DNA of 64,000 bases, from NCBI RefSeq assembly GCF_042492175.1, contig NZ_CP170453.1:2356001-2420000 (forward strand), in the 5' to 3' direction. The notes under the pieces were generated by a model that was not told the DNA's origin, searched no databases, and saw nothing but the letters and a program-made list of their open reading frames with translations. The DNA is from CAJXSN01 sp947492235. Lineage in GTDB: Bacteria > Pseudomonadota > Alphaproteobacteria > Sphingomonadales > Sphingomonadaceae. Shown here piece by piece: positions 42,259-50,188 of the stretch. A program made the translations under genes and the position numbers. The first letter of the stretch is position 1, and each line of letters starts with the position of its first letter.

Positions 42259-43419
42259 ATGGCAGCGGCATCGAACAGCATCGGCGTGATCGGCGCTTTT
42301 GCGGCGCTGGCTGCTTTGGCGACCTGCAATATGTCCGGCGTGACGATAGGCGCGGCGGGCGAAAGCGCGGGGACGGTCGCGCCGTCCTTCGCCGAGCGCG
42401 TGGAGGAAGTTGCCGAGGAGATTGTCGAGGAACGCCCGGCAGAAGAGCGCTGGCTGGACGATCGGTTCTACGGCATCGGCAGCACTTTCGACGGCTATCT
42501 GGGCATCGCGATGGTCGATGTGCAGACGGGCGCGCTGGTGCATTTCAATGGCGGCGAGACCATGCCCCAGCAAAGCGTCAGCAAATTGTGGGTGGCGCTC
42601 ACGGCGTTCGATCAGGCCGACAAGGGCACACTCGATCTGGCCGAGCGGGATACTGTGACGTTCTCCGATCTGACTGTCTTTCATCAGCCGATCCGCAAGA
42701 TCGTCAAGGCACAAGGCAGCTTCACGAGCGATTACCGCGACTATATCCGCCGCGCGCTGACCGAAAGCGACAACACCGCCAATGATATGGTGCTGAAGCG
42801 CGTAGGCGGGCCGGATGCGGTGCGCAGCGTTCTGGCGGAGAAGGGGCTGGGCGATATCCGCTTCGGTCCCGGCGAGCGGGCGATGCAGGCGGCGATTGCG
42901 GGCTTGGAATGGGATCAGCGCTATGCCGTGGGCAAGACGTTTTTCGAAGTGCGCAAGGCGGTGCCGCATGGCATCCGCCGGACCAATTTCGATGGCTATG
43001 TCAGCGATCCGGTAGACGGCGCGCGGGCCAATGCAATCGCCGCGGCTCTGGCGCGTCTGGCGAGGGGCGAATTGCTGTCAGCGGGCAACACGCAGGCTCT
43101 GCTGACATTACTGGACGAGGTGAAGAGCGGGCCGAACCGGTTAAAGGGCGGTCTGCCCGCCGGATGGAGCCTTGGCCACAAGACGGGGACGGGCCAGGTG
43201 CTCGATATCGTCCCGCCCGGCGTCATCGGGGAACAGGCGGGCTATAACGATATCGGCATCCTGACTGCGCCCAATGGAAAGCGTTATGCCGTAGCCGTGA
43301 TGATCGGGCGCACTGCTCGGCCTGTGCCGGAACGCATGGACCTGATGCACAAGGTGGTGGGCGCGATTGCGGGCTATCACCAGCGGGTGAGCGGGGGCGT
43401 AGCTACTGCCGGAAGCTAA
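42259..43419 (+). CDS. Exported serine hydrolase, class A beta-lactamase-related
   Basis: A 386-residue secreted protein. The N-terminal hydrophobic stretch (VIGAFAALAALATC) may be a signal peptide or a weak lipobox. The penicillin-recognising fold is shown by S-x-x-K in PQQSVSKLW (about residue 105), SDN in LTESDNTANDMVL, and KTG in LGHKTGTGQ. The omega-loop E-x-x-L-N that supplies the deacylating Glu of true class A enzymes is not visible. So resistance should not be assumed; a peptidase-like or very slow lactamase is possible. I start at ATG 42259, with AAGGCAGG upstream; GTG 42220 is an alternative. Confidence 0.75.
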   Translation: MAAASNSIGVIGAFAALAALATCNMSGVTIGAAGESAGTVAPSFAERVEEVAEEIVEERPAEERWLDDRFYGIGSTFDGYLGIAMVDVQTGALVHFNGGETMPQQSVSKLWVALTAFDQADKGTLDLAERDTVTFSDLTVFHQPIRKIVKAQGSFTSDYRDYIRRALTESDNTANDMVLKRVGGPDAVRSVLAEKGLGDIRFGPGERAMQAAIAGLEWDQRYAVGKTFFEVRKAVPHGIRRTNFDGYVSDPVDGARANAIAAALARLARGELLSAGNTQALLTLLDEVKSGPNRLKGGLPAGWSLGHKTGTGQVLDIVPPGVIGEQAGYNDIGILTAPNGKRYAVAVMIGRTARPVPERMDLMHKVVGAIAGYHQRVSGGVATAGS

Positions 43420-44321
43420 ACGATCCGCCTGCGCCGCAGCCACAGGATCGACCAGTCGCCATTGACAATCCGGCCCGCCATGCGGAAGCCCGCGCTTCTA
43501 TAGGCAGAGCGTACCGCAGCCTCCTGCGTTTCCAACAGGCCGGCAAGCACCAGATGGCCGCCGGGCTGCACGCTCATGGCAAAATGCGCCGCCAGTTCGA
43601 TCAGCGGCGCGGCGAGGATATTGGCAATCAGCAAATCGAAAGGTCCGCGCGCCTGCAGCTGCGGATCGTCCATCCCGTCAGAGGTCAGCATCAGCAGCTC
43701 GCCCGCATCGCCGCCCATCGGCACGGTGTTGGTAACGGCGTTCTCCAGCACCACGCCCTCGCACACCGGGTCGATATCAGATGCCGTGCACAGCGCCCGT
43801 GGCCAAAGCGCCAACGCGCCGAACGCAAGCAGGCCGGTGCCAGTGCCGATATCGGCGATATTGCGCGCATTGACCCCGCTCACCCGGATATTGGCGAGCA
43901 TCGCAAGGCATCCCGCAGTCGTCTCGTGCTGGCCGGTGCCGAAGGCCTGACTGGCGGGGATGACCAGATCGAGCAGCTCTTCGGTCGGGGCGGGGTGGTC
44001 CGGCGTGCGGACATAGAAGGGGCCGGCACGGATGGGATCGACCCCCTGCTGGCTGAGCGTGAGCCAGTCCTGATCGGGCAGTTTCTCCAACGCCATGGCC
44101 GGGGTCTTGCCGGAGAAGAGCGCGGCAATGTCTGCCTTCTCTGCTTTAGAAGGCTTGCCCGAATACCACGCCTCGAACACCCAATCCTCAGGCCGATCCT
44201 CGGCAATCTCGTGGCCCGAGACGACGACGTTGTAATCCCAGTCGACCGACTGGTCCTGCGCATCAAGCGCGGCGGCGACCACCGGTTTGGGCGCGTGGAT
44301 GGTGATTTTCCAGGAGGGCAT
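43416..44321 (-). CDS. prmA: Ribosomal protein L11 methyltransferase
   Basis: PrmA methylates lysines and the N-terminus of ribosomal protein L11. The 301-residue protein has an N-terminal substrate-binding domain (WDYNVVVSGHEIAEDRPEDW), the linker, then VIPASQAFGTGQHETTAGCL and the SAM site IADIGTGTGLLAFGALAL. The motif DLLIANILAAPLIELA (N-I-L-A) is a PrmA signature. I start at ATG 44321 (MPSWKITIHAP). The gene converges on the serine hydrolase gene (stops overlap) and follows an SDR gene 14 bases upstream. Confidence 0.92.
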   Translation of the reverse strand: MPSWKITIHAPKPVVAAALDAQDQSVDWDYNVVVSGHEIAEDRPEDWVFEAWYSGKPSKAEKADIAALFSGKTPAMALEKLPDQDWLTLSQQGVDPIRAGPFYVRTPDHPAPTEELLDLVIPASQAFGTGQHETTAGCLAMLANIRVSGVNARNIADIGTGTGLLAFGALALWPRALCTASDIDPVCEGVVLENAVTNTVPMGGDAGELLMLTSDGMDDPQLQARGPFDLLIANILAAPLIELAAHFAMSVQPGGHLVLAGLLETQEAAVRSAYRSAGFRMAGRIVNGDWSILWLRRRRIV

Positions 44322-44335
44322 CAGCGGCTCACAGT

Positions 44336-45058
44336 CTAGCGCACATAGCTGGCGCCATTGGCGTCCAGCGTTGCGCCGGTCAGGCTGGCAGGGGCGTCCA
44401 GCGCGCAAAATTCTATCAGCTTGGCGATCTCTTCCGGCTCGGCCACGGCGCCCAGCGGAATATCCTTCAGCAGCTCCGGCCCGCCGCGACTGGAGAGATA
44501 ATCGCCCGCCATCGCGGTGTCGGTAAAGCCCGGCGCGATGGCGTAGGACAGGATGCCATCGGCGGCATGGGCGCGGGCGATGGTCTTGTGCATTGCCAGC
44601 ATTCCGCCCTTCGCCGCCGCATAATGCCAGTGCGCTGGCGAATCGCCCCGGTGCCCCGCACGGCTGGCGACATGGACAAGCCGGCCCCGATGCCCGTTCT
44701 CGCCTGCCTTACGATCCAGCCAGTGCTGCACGGCAAACCGGCTGAGTTGTGCGGCGGCGGTCAGATTGATCCGCAGCGTATCCTCCCACGCATCCAGCCA
44801 GCTGATATCCGCGCTGTTGGTGGGATTGGCCGCGAACAATCCGGCATTGTTGACCAGCACGTCGATCCGCCCACCGCCGCGCTCCAGCGCTTCTTCCCAC
44901 AGCATTTGCGGTGCGGAAGGCTCCGTAAAATCAGCCGCAAGCCGCCCTTCGCCGCCTTCGGTCGAATGCCCGATAACGGTGCAGCCGCGCGATTCCAGCG
45001 CAGAGAATGCCGCTGCGCCGATACCCCGGCTCGATCCTGTCAGAAGTATCGTGGTCAT
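44336..45058 (-). CDS. SDR family oxidoreductase (FabG-like)
   Basis: A 240-residue short-chain dehydrogenase. Cofactor loop LLTGSSRGIGAAAF, NAG strand VLVNNAGLFAANPT, Ser strand VHVASRAGHRG, and Y-x3-K in HWHYAAAKGGMLAM are clear, and the C-terminus ASLTGATLDANGASYV is FabG-like. I start at ATG 45058 (MTTILLTGSS); the frame runs to 45121 without family sequence. It is upstream of prmA on the same strand and may be co-transcribed. Substrate unknown. Confidence 0.85.
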   Translation of the reverse strand: MTTILLTGSSRGIGAAAFSALESRGCTVIGHSTEGGEGRLAADFTEPSAPQMLWEEALERGGGRIDVLVNNAGLFAANPTNSADISWLDAWEDTLRINLTAAAQLSRFAVQHWLDRKAGENGHRGRLVHVASRAGHRGDSPAHWHYAAAKGGMLAMHKTIARAHAADGILSYAIAPGFTDTAMAGDYLSSRGGPELLKDIPLGAVAEPEEIAKLIEFCALDAPASLTGATLDANGASYVR

Positions 45059-45232
45059 ACTCGCGCAAGCATAGAGCGCTGGCAAAACCTGTCGAGAACC
45101 ATCGTCAAAGCCTGCCTTCATCCGCCCACGGTCCTAGGCCCCGCTTGCATGGCGCGTATGGTTCGCTAAGTGCACATCCAACACATGCATTTTGCGCGGG
45201 GTTTCCGCGCCCCACTGGAAGAATTGAAGCCT

Positions 45233-45613
45233 ATGGCAAACCGTCCGCTTTCCCCGCATTTGCAGATCTGGAAATGGGGCCCGCACATGCTGGTCTCCAT
45301 CCTCCACCGTGTGACCGGTGACGGTATGGCGCTGGTCGGTCTGGGTGTTTTCCTGTGGTGGCTTGGCGCTCTCGCCAGCGGACCCGACGCCTACGGCCTG
45401 TTTCAGGCCGTGATGACCTCGCCTGTCGGCTATATCGTGCTGATCGGCCTCACCTGGGCCTTCTTCACCCATATGATGAGCGGGCTGCGCCACTTCGTGC
45501 TGGATATCGGTGCGGGGTACGAGCTGGACACGAACAAATTCTGGTCCATCGCCAGCCCGATCATCGCCATCCTTCTCACCATCGCTTTCTGGGCGTTGAT
45601 CTTCGTCAAGTAA
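45233..45613 (+). CDS. sdhC: Succinate dehydrogenase cytochrome b556 subunit
   Basis: Membrane anchor of complex II, 126 residues. The start is MANRPLSPHLQIWKWGPHML with SILHRVTGDGMAL, the quinone-site SxxHRxTG motif. Three membrane helices follow, and the haem-ligand His lies in MMSGLRHFVLDIGAGYE. GGAAGAATTGAAG precedes the chosen ATG; the frame also opens at GTG 45170 but the extra residues are not SdhC-like. A 6-bp hairpin (GCGCGG/CCGCGC) sits in the leader near 45195-45211. First gene of sdhCDA. Confidence 0.93.
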   Translation: MANRPLSPHLQIWKWGPHMLVSILHRVTGDGMALVGLGVFLWWLGALASGPDAYGLFQAVMTSPVGYIVLIGLTWAFFTHMMSGLRHFVLDIGAGYELDTNKFWSIASPIIAILLTIAFWALIFVK

Positions 45614-45625
45614 GGGCACCGATCC

Positions 45626-46012
45626 ATGGGTAACGGTACATCGATTGGCCGCGTTCGCGGTTTGGGCAGCGCGCATGAGGGCGCGCATCACTGGCTGGTC
45701 CAGCGCTTCACCGCGATCGGCAATCTGGTCCTGATGGTCTGGCTGCTCGCCAGCTTCATCCTGCTGCCGGATATGAGCTACGCCACGGTCAGCGAATGGC
45801 TGTCTGCGCCGATTCCGGCGGCGGCGATGGTCCTGCTGATCATCAGCATTTTCTGGCACGCCCGGCTCGGCCTGCAAGTCCTGATCGAGGATTATGTCCA
45901 CGAAGCAGGCACAAAATTCGCCGCCCTCGCGGCACTCAATCTCACTGCAATTGCGGGCAGCGTTTTCGGCATCTTCTGTGTCGCACGCCTTGCCCTTGGA
46001 GGAGCCGCCTGA
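45626..46012 (+). CDS. sdhD: Succinate dehydrogenase hydrophobic membrane anchor subunit
   Basis: The second membrane anchor of complex II, 128 residues. It starts MGNGTSIGRVRGLGSAHEGA with HHWLVQRFTAIGNLVLMVWL; three membrane helices follow, and the haem-binding His is likely in IFWHARLGLQVLIEDYVHE, the SdhD signature. It is 12 bases after sdhC, and its TGA overlaps the sdhA ATG. Confidence 0.93.
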   Translation: MGNGTSIGRVRGLGSAHEGAHHWLVQRFTAIGNLVLMVWLLASFILLPDMSYATVSEWLSAPIPAAAMVLLIISIFWHARLGLQVLIEDYVHEAGTKFAALAALNLTAIAGSVFGIFCVARLALGGAA

Positions 46013-47859
46013 TGGCGACCGAAACGAATTCCAACACCGCCTATCCGATTATCGAGCACCAGTTCGACGTGGTCGTCGTTGGCGCAGGCGGTTCCGGCCT
46101 GCGCGCCACGATGGGCGCGGCCGAAGCGGGCCTGAAAACGGCCAATATCTCCAAGGTTTTCCCCACGCGCAGCCACACCGTGGCGGCGCAGGGCGGCATT
46201 GCGGCGTCGCTGGGCAACAACACGCCCGATCACTGGTCATGGCATATGTATGACACGGTGAAGGGGGCCGACTGGCTCGGCGACCAGGACGCGATCGAAT
46301 ATCTCGCCCGCGAAGCTCCGCAGGCTGTGTACGAGCTGGAGCACGCCGGCGTGCCGTTCTCGCGCAATGAAGACGGCACGATTTATCAGCGTCCGTTTGG
46401 CGGCCACATGCAGAACATGGGCGAAGGCCCCCCGGTGCAGCGCACCTGCGCCGCAGCCGACCGGACTGGCCACGCCATGCTCCACGCGCTGTATCAGCAG
46501 AGCCTGAAGTATGACGCGGACTTCTTCATCGAATATTTCGCGCTCGACCTGATCATGGAAGATACTGCCGACGGCAAGATTTGCCGCGGCGTGATCGCCA
46601 TGTGCCTCGACGATGGCACGCTGCACCGGTTCAAAGCGCAGTCCGTGGTGCTGGCAACCGGCGGATATGGCCGTTGCTATTACACCGCGACCAGCGCTCA
46701 CACCTGCACCGGCGATGGCGGCGGCATGGTGCTGCGCGCTGGTCTGCCTTTGCAGGACATGGAGTTCGTCCAGTTCCACCCCACCGGTATTTACGGCGCG
46801 GGCGTGCTGATTACCGAGGGCGCGCGGGGCGAGGGCGGGTACCTGACCAACTCCGAAGGCGAGCGGTTCATGGAACGCTATGCTCCGTCGGCGAAGGATC
46901 TGGCATCGCGCGATGTCGTCTCCCGCTCGATGGCGCTGGAAATGCGCGAAGGGCGCGGTCACGGGGCGGAAGGGGACCACATCCACCTGCACCTCGACCA
47001 TATCGACCCCAACGTGCTGGCCGAGCGTCTGCCGGGCATCACCGAGAGCGGCAAGATCTTTGCCGGTGTCGATCTGACCCGCCAGCCGCTGCCTGTCACC
47101 CCGACGGTGCATTACAATATGGGCGGCATTCCGTGTAACTATCACGGGCAGGTTGTGGCCGGCGAAGCGGGCGATCCGGACAAGGTTGTGCCGGGCCTTT
47201 ACGCTGTTGGCGAAGCGGCCTGCGTGTCGGTGCACGGCGCGAACCGACTCGGCTCCAACTCGCTGATTGATCTCGTTGTGTTTGGCCGTGCCACCGGCCT
47301 TCACTTGAAAGACAATGTCACTCCGCACGCCTCGCAAGACGCTCTGCCGAAAGACAGCAGCGATCTGGCACTGGCGCGTCTGGATCACTTCCGCCACGCC
47401 GATGGCGGAACGCCAACCGCGCGCATCCGCGAAGATATGCAGAAGACGATGCAGAAACACTGCGCTGTGTTCCGCGACACCGAAACGCTGGCGGCAGGCA
47501 AGAAGCATCTGGCCGGGGTCAACGCGCGGATGGAGGACATCAAGGTGTCCGACCGCTCGATGATCTGGAACAGCGATCTGATCGAGACGCTGGAGCTCGA
47601 CAATCTGATGGCGCAGGCCAGCGTGACCATGGCCAGCGCCGACAACCGCAAGGAAAGCCGCGGCGCCCACGCGCACGAGGACTATCCCGACCGCGACGAC
47701 AAGCAGTGGATGAAGCACACCATCGCGTGGTTCGACGGCTGGGGCGGCGGCGCCGGCGGCAGCGGCAAGGGCGATATGAAAATCGACTACCGCCCGGTCC
47801 ACGAATACACGCTGACCGACGATGCGGAGTACATCAAGCCGAAGAAGCGGGTGTATTGA
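46012..47859 (+). CDS. sdhA: Succinate dehydrogenase flavoprotein subunit
   Basis: The 615-residue catalytic subunit oxidises succinate to fumarate using covalent FAD. FAD site VVVVGAGGSGLRATMGAAEA; the FAD-linking His is in TRSHTVAAQGGIAASLG; catalytic region HPTGIYGAGVLITEGARGEG and CNYHGQVV; the C-terminal Arg/Tyr-rich end PVHEYTLTDDAEYIKPKKRV is typical. The ATG at 46012 is inside the sdhD stop codon. The usual sdhB neighbour is missing: unrelated genes follow immediately. Confidence 0.96.
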   Translation: MATETNSNTAYPIIEHQFDVVVVGAGGSGLRATMGAAEAGLKTANISKVFPTRSHTVAAQGGIAASLGNNTPDHWSWHMYDTVKGADWLGDQDAIEYLAREAPQAVYELEHAGVPFSRNEDGTIYQRPFGGHMQNMGEGPPVQRTCAAADRTGHAMLHALYQQSLKYDADFFIEYFALDLIMEDTADGKICRGVIAMCLDDGTLHRFKAQSVVLATGGYGRCYYTATSAHTCTGDGGGMVLRAGLPLQDMEFVQFHPTGIYGAGVLITEGARGEGGYLTNSEGERFMERYAPSAKDLASRDVVSRSMALEMREGRGHGAEGDHIHLHLDHIDPNVLAERLPGITESGKIFAGVDLTRQPLPVTPTVHYNMGGIPCNYHGQVVAGEAGDPDKVVPGLYAVGEAACVSVHGANRLGSNSLIDLVVFGRATGLHLKDNVTPHASQDALPKDSSDLALARLDHFRHADGGTPTARIREDMQKTMQKHCAVFRDTETLAAGKKHLAGVNARMEDIKVSDRSMIWNSDLIETLELDNLMAQASVTMASADNRKESRGAHAHEDYPDRDDKQWMKHTIAWFDGWGGGAGGSGKGDMKIDYRPVHEYTLTDDAEYIKPKKRVY

Positions 47860-47860
47860 T

Positions 47861-47893
47861 CCTGCGGGGGCAGTAATTCTATGCCCCTGCGGG
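47861..47893 (+). promoter_or_regulatory. Hairpin covering the start of the saccharopine-dehydrogenase-like gene
   Basis: CCTGCGGGGGCA (47861-47872) pairs with TGCCCCTGCGGG (47882-47893), 12 bp with two G-T wobbles and a 9-base loop. It begins one base after the sdhA stop and includes the putative ribosome-binding G-run and most of the ATG at 47881. There is no T-run, so it is not a classic terminator; it may stabilise the sdh mRNA end or hold down translation of the next gene. Confidence 0.5.
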
Positions 47894-48984
47894 TCGCGAT
47901 CATCGGTGGCTATGGCAATTTCGGCGGTTACGTCGCGCGCGCGCTCGCCGGAGATCCGCAAATTGCGTTGACCATTTGCGGGCGCGATGGCGCCCGTGCG
48001 GAAACGTTCGCCCGCGATCTGGCTGCGGCCAATGAGGCCAACGGCAAAGCCGTGGATATAGCGAATTCGGCCAGTACCATGTTGGCGGGGGTCGAAGCCG
48101 ATCTCGTCATCAATATGGTCGGTCCGTATAACGGCCAGGGGTACGGCGTGGCGCGCGCTGCCATCGCTATTGGGGCGCATTATTGCGATATCGCCGATGC
48201 CCGCGAATTTGTGTGCGGTATTGGCGAGCTTGACCGGGACGCAAGGGCGAGCGGGGTAGCGGTGCTGGCCGGGGCAAGTTCGGTACCTGCACTGACCGCA
48301 GCCTATTGCGACGATGCGTTGACGTCGATGGCTGCGCTGCGCCGGGTCGAGTACGGCATTAGCGGAGCAGAACAGGCCAATCGTGGTGCGGGCACCGTGG
48401 CGGCCGTGCTGGCGTATGTGGGTGAGACCTTCACCCGTTTGGCCAAGGGTACAATGATCCCTGAGACCGGCTGGAGCGGGCTTGAATCGGTTGACTATCC
48501 GGAGCTTGGTCGTCGGTGGTTTTCCTCCGGCAATGTGCCTGACCTCGGGATTTTTCCCGAACGTTATGAAGGCCTGCAGGAACACCGGTTTCTGGCAGGG
48601 CATGAAATCTCCCTGCTGCATTTTGGCCTATGGGCAATGGGGTTGCTGCGCCGCTGGCGGATTGTGCCGCGTCTCGACCGGTTTGCGGGTGTGCTGGTGA
48701 AACTATCCCAACCATTCAATATTCTGGGGAAGGGGCGCAGCGGCTTTCACATGGTCATTGATGGTGAGTATGCCGATGGAGCGCCGATGCGCCGTCGCCA
48801 TTGGATAATCGCGCGCAGCGGCGATGGCCCCAATATTCCCGTTATCCCTGTGATACTTCTCGCCCGAAAACTGGCTTCGGGCGAGAGGTTGGAGCCCGGC
48901 GCGCGTCCATGCCTCGATGTGATCTCGCTTGATGAATACCGGCAAGGGTTCGCGCATCTCGATGTCACCTGTATCGACGAATGA
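47881..48984 (+). CDS. Saccharopine dehydrogenase-like NAD(P)-binding protein
   Basis: A 367-residue protein with an N-terminal Rossmann fold (RVAIIGGYGNFGGYVARALA, then TICGRDGARAE, VINMVGPYNGQGYGVARAAI and HYCDIADAREF) of the saccharopine dehydrogenase/reductase superfamily. The C-terminal half includes YGISGAEQANRGAGTVAAVL and LARKLASGERL but no further recognised domain. Bacterial members often have unknown substrates. Its ATG is in a hairpin directly after sdhA, and its stop overlaps the next gene (ATGA). Confidence 0.75.
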   Translation: MPLRVAIIGGYGNFGGYVARALAGDPQIALTICGRDGARAETFARDLAAANEANGKAVDIANSASTMLAGVEADLVINMVGPYNGQGYGVARAAIAIGAHYCDIADAREFVCGIGELDRDARASGVAVLAGASSVPALTAAYCDDALTSMAALRRVEYGISGAEQANRGAGTVAAVLAYVGETFTRLAKGTMIPETGWSGLESVDYPELGRRWFSSGNVPDLGIFPERYEGLQEHRFLAGHEISLLHFGLWAMGLLRRWRIVPRLDRFAGVLVKLSQPFNILGKGRSGFHMVIDGEYADGAPMRRRHWIIARSGDGPNIPVIPVILLARKLASGERLEPGARPCLDVISLDEYRQGFAHLDVTCIDE

Positions 48985-49427
48985 ACCATCCTTCCTACAG
49001 CTTCCGCGCCGATCCGGATGTGCCAAATTTCGACGATTCTCGTCCGCTCTTCGTCTTCGATAATGTGTGCGTGCTGTGCTCAAGCGGTGTGCGCTTTTTG
49101 ATGAAGCACGATCCCGGTGGGCGGATCAGCTATACAAGCGCGCAAGATGCTTTGGGTCAGGCGCTCTATCGCCATTACGATATCGACATGGACGCAACCT
49201 ATCTTCTGATCACGGACGGGGAGGCATGGTCGGAGAGCGCTGGCTATTTCAAGCTTGCGGAAAAACTTGGGGGATGGTGGCGGCTTGCGTTGATCGGGAG
49301 TATCGTGCCGCGCGGGCTGGCCGATGCCGCGTACCGACTGGTGGCGCGCAACAGATACCGGTGGTTTGGGAAGACGAAAACGGCCTGTGAATTGCTGACC
49401 GAAGAGCAGCGATCCCGGCTCGTTTAG
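48981..49427 (+). CDS. DUF393 (DCC family) thiol-disulfide oxidoreductase-like protein
   Basis: A 148-residue protein with the family's D-x2-C-x2-C signature in FVFDNVCVLCSSGVRFLMKH, followed by ISYTSAQDALGQALYRH and ITDGEAWSESAGYFKLAEKL, as in the DCC family named after its Asp-Cys-Cys pattern. The C-terminal YRLVARNRYRWFGKT is also conserved. The Cys pair suggests redox chemistry, unproven for the family. It overlaps the upstream saccharopine-dehydrogenase-like gene, so they share a transcript. Confidence 0.85.
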   Translation: MNHPSYSFRADPDVPNFDDSRPLFVFDNVCVLCSSGVRFLMKHDPGGRISYTSAQDALGQALYRHYDIDMDATYLLITDGEAWSESAGYFKLAEKLGGWWRLALIGSIVPRGLADAAYRLVARNRYRWFGKTKTACELLTEEQRSRLV

Positions 49428-49428
49428 T

Positions 49429-50076
49429 CTACTCTTGCTCAGCCACCCGCCGCGCTTTCACGATCACCACTGGCTCCGCCAGCATCTGGCCGACCATCCA
49501 GCCTTGGCCCTTGGACGGGTCGATCGGGGCGGTGTGGATGGCTTTGACTACCTCCATCCCGTCCACCACTGTGCCGAAGGTGGCGTAGCCGTTCTGCCAG
49601 ACGGAGTCGGTTGCTTCGGGGTTGGCGTCCATGCCGGGCTGGTCTTGCAGCATGATCGAGAAGTCGCCGTTCGCGCTGCCCGGTTCGCCCATCGCCATGG
49701 AGATCGCGCCGCGCGCGTGGGTCAGGCCGGTTACGGTGGTCGGTTCGTGCGGGATGGGGTCTAGTATCCGGTCGGGATCGTTTTGCGTGCCGCCCTGAAT
49801 CAGGCCATTGGGCTGCTCGCCCCAATCGAGGCTCATCGCGCGGTAGAACACCGTTCCGTCAAACCGCCTTTCGTCGACATAGCGCAGGAAATTCCCGGCG
49901 GTGATCGGCGCGCGCTCGGTTTCTAGCGCGATAGTTATGTCGCCCATGGTGGTTTCCAGAACCACGCTCACCGTCTCGAATGTCGGCTCCTCGGGTGGTG
50001 CTTCCGGTGTTTGTGCGGCAAGGGACGCAGGCAGGATGAAAGCGAGAGCGGCGGCGAAGAGGGAGTGGAATGTCAT
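49429..50076 (-). CDS. Exported peptidylprolyl isomerase (cyclophilin type)
   Basis: A 215-residue periplasmic prolyl isomerase. A signal peptide covers about residues 1-22 (MTFHSLFAAALAFILPASLA, cut near AQT). The cyclophilin core is seen in VLETTMGDITIALETERAPI, TAGNFLRYVDERRFDGTVFY and ARGAISMAMGEPGSANGDFSI, with WQNGYATFGTVVDGMEVVKA near the end. The chosen ATG at 50076 begins the signal peptide; the frame opens upstream to 50127. It converges on the DUF393 gene and is divergent from creD. Confidence 0.88.
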   Translation of the reverse strand: MTFHSLFAAALAFILPASLAAQTPEAPPEEPTFETVSVVLETTMGDITIALETERAPITAGNFLRYVDERRFDGTVFYRAMSLDWGEQPNGLIQGGTQNDPDRILDPIPHEPTTVTGLTHARGAISMAMGEPGSANGDFSIMLQDQPGMDANPEATDSVWQNGYATFGTVVDGMEVVKAIHTAPIDPSKGQGWMVGQMLAEPVVIVKARRVAEQE

Positions 50077-50188
50077 GCAAGGAAGCTGACGGCCTCTCGC
50101 TCGCAGTGCAAGTGTTTGCCCCTCCACGGCGGTTCAACAGGCATTCAGTTCATCGCTCACAGTGCACGTTTCGTCGCTATGATGCGCA

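Noticed and set aside
42259..43419. Antibiotic-resistance beta-lactamase
   Set aside because: The fold is right, but the deacylating Glu motif is not visible, so resistance cannot be claimed.
46237..48621. A 794-codon minus-strand open frame opposite sdhA and the following gene
   Set aside because: Same reason: antisense shadow of sdhA, without recognisable domains.
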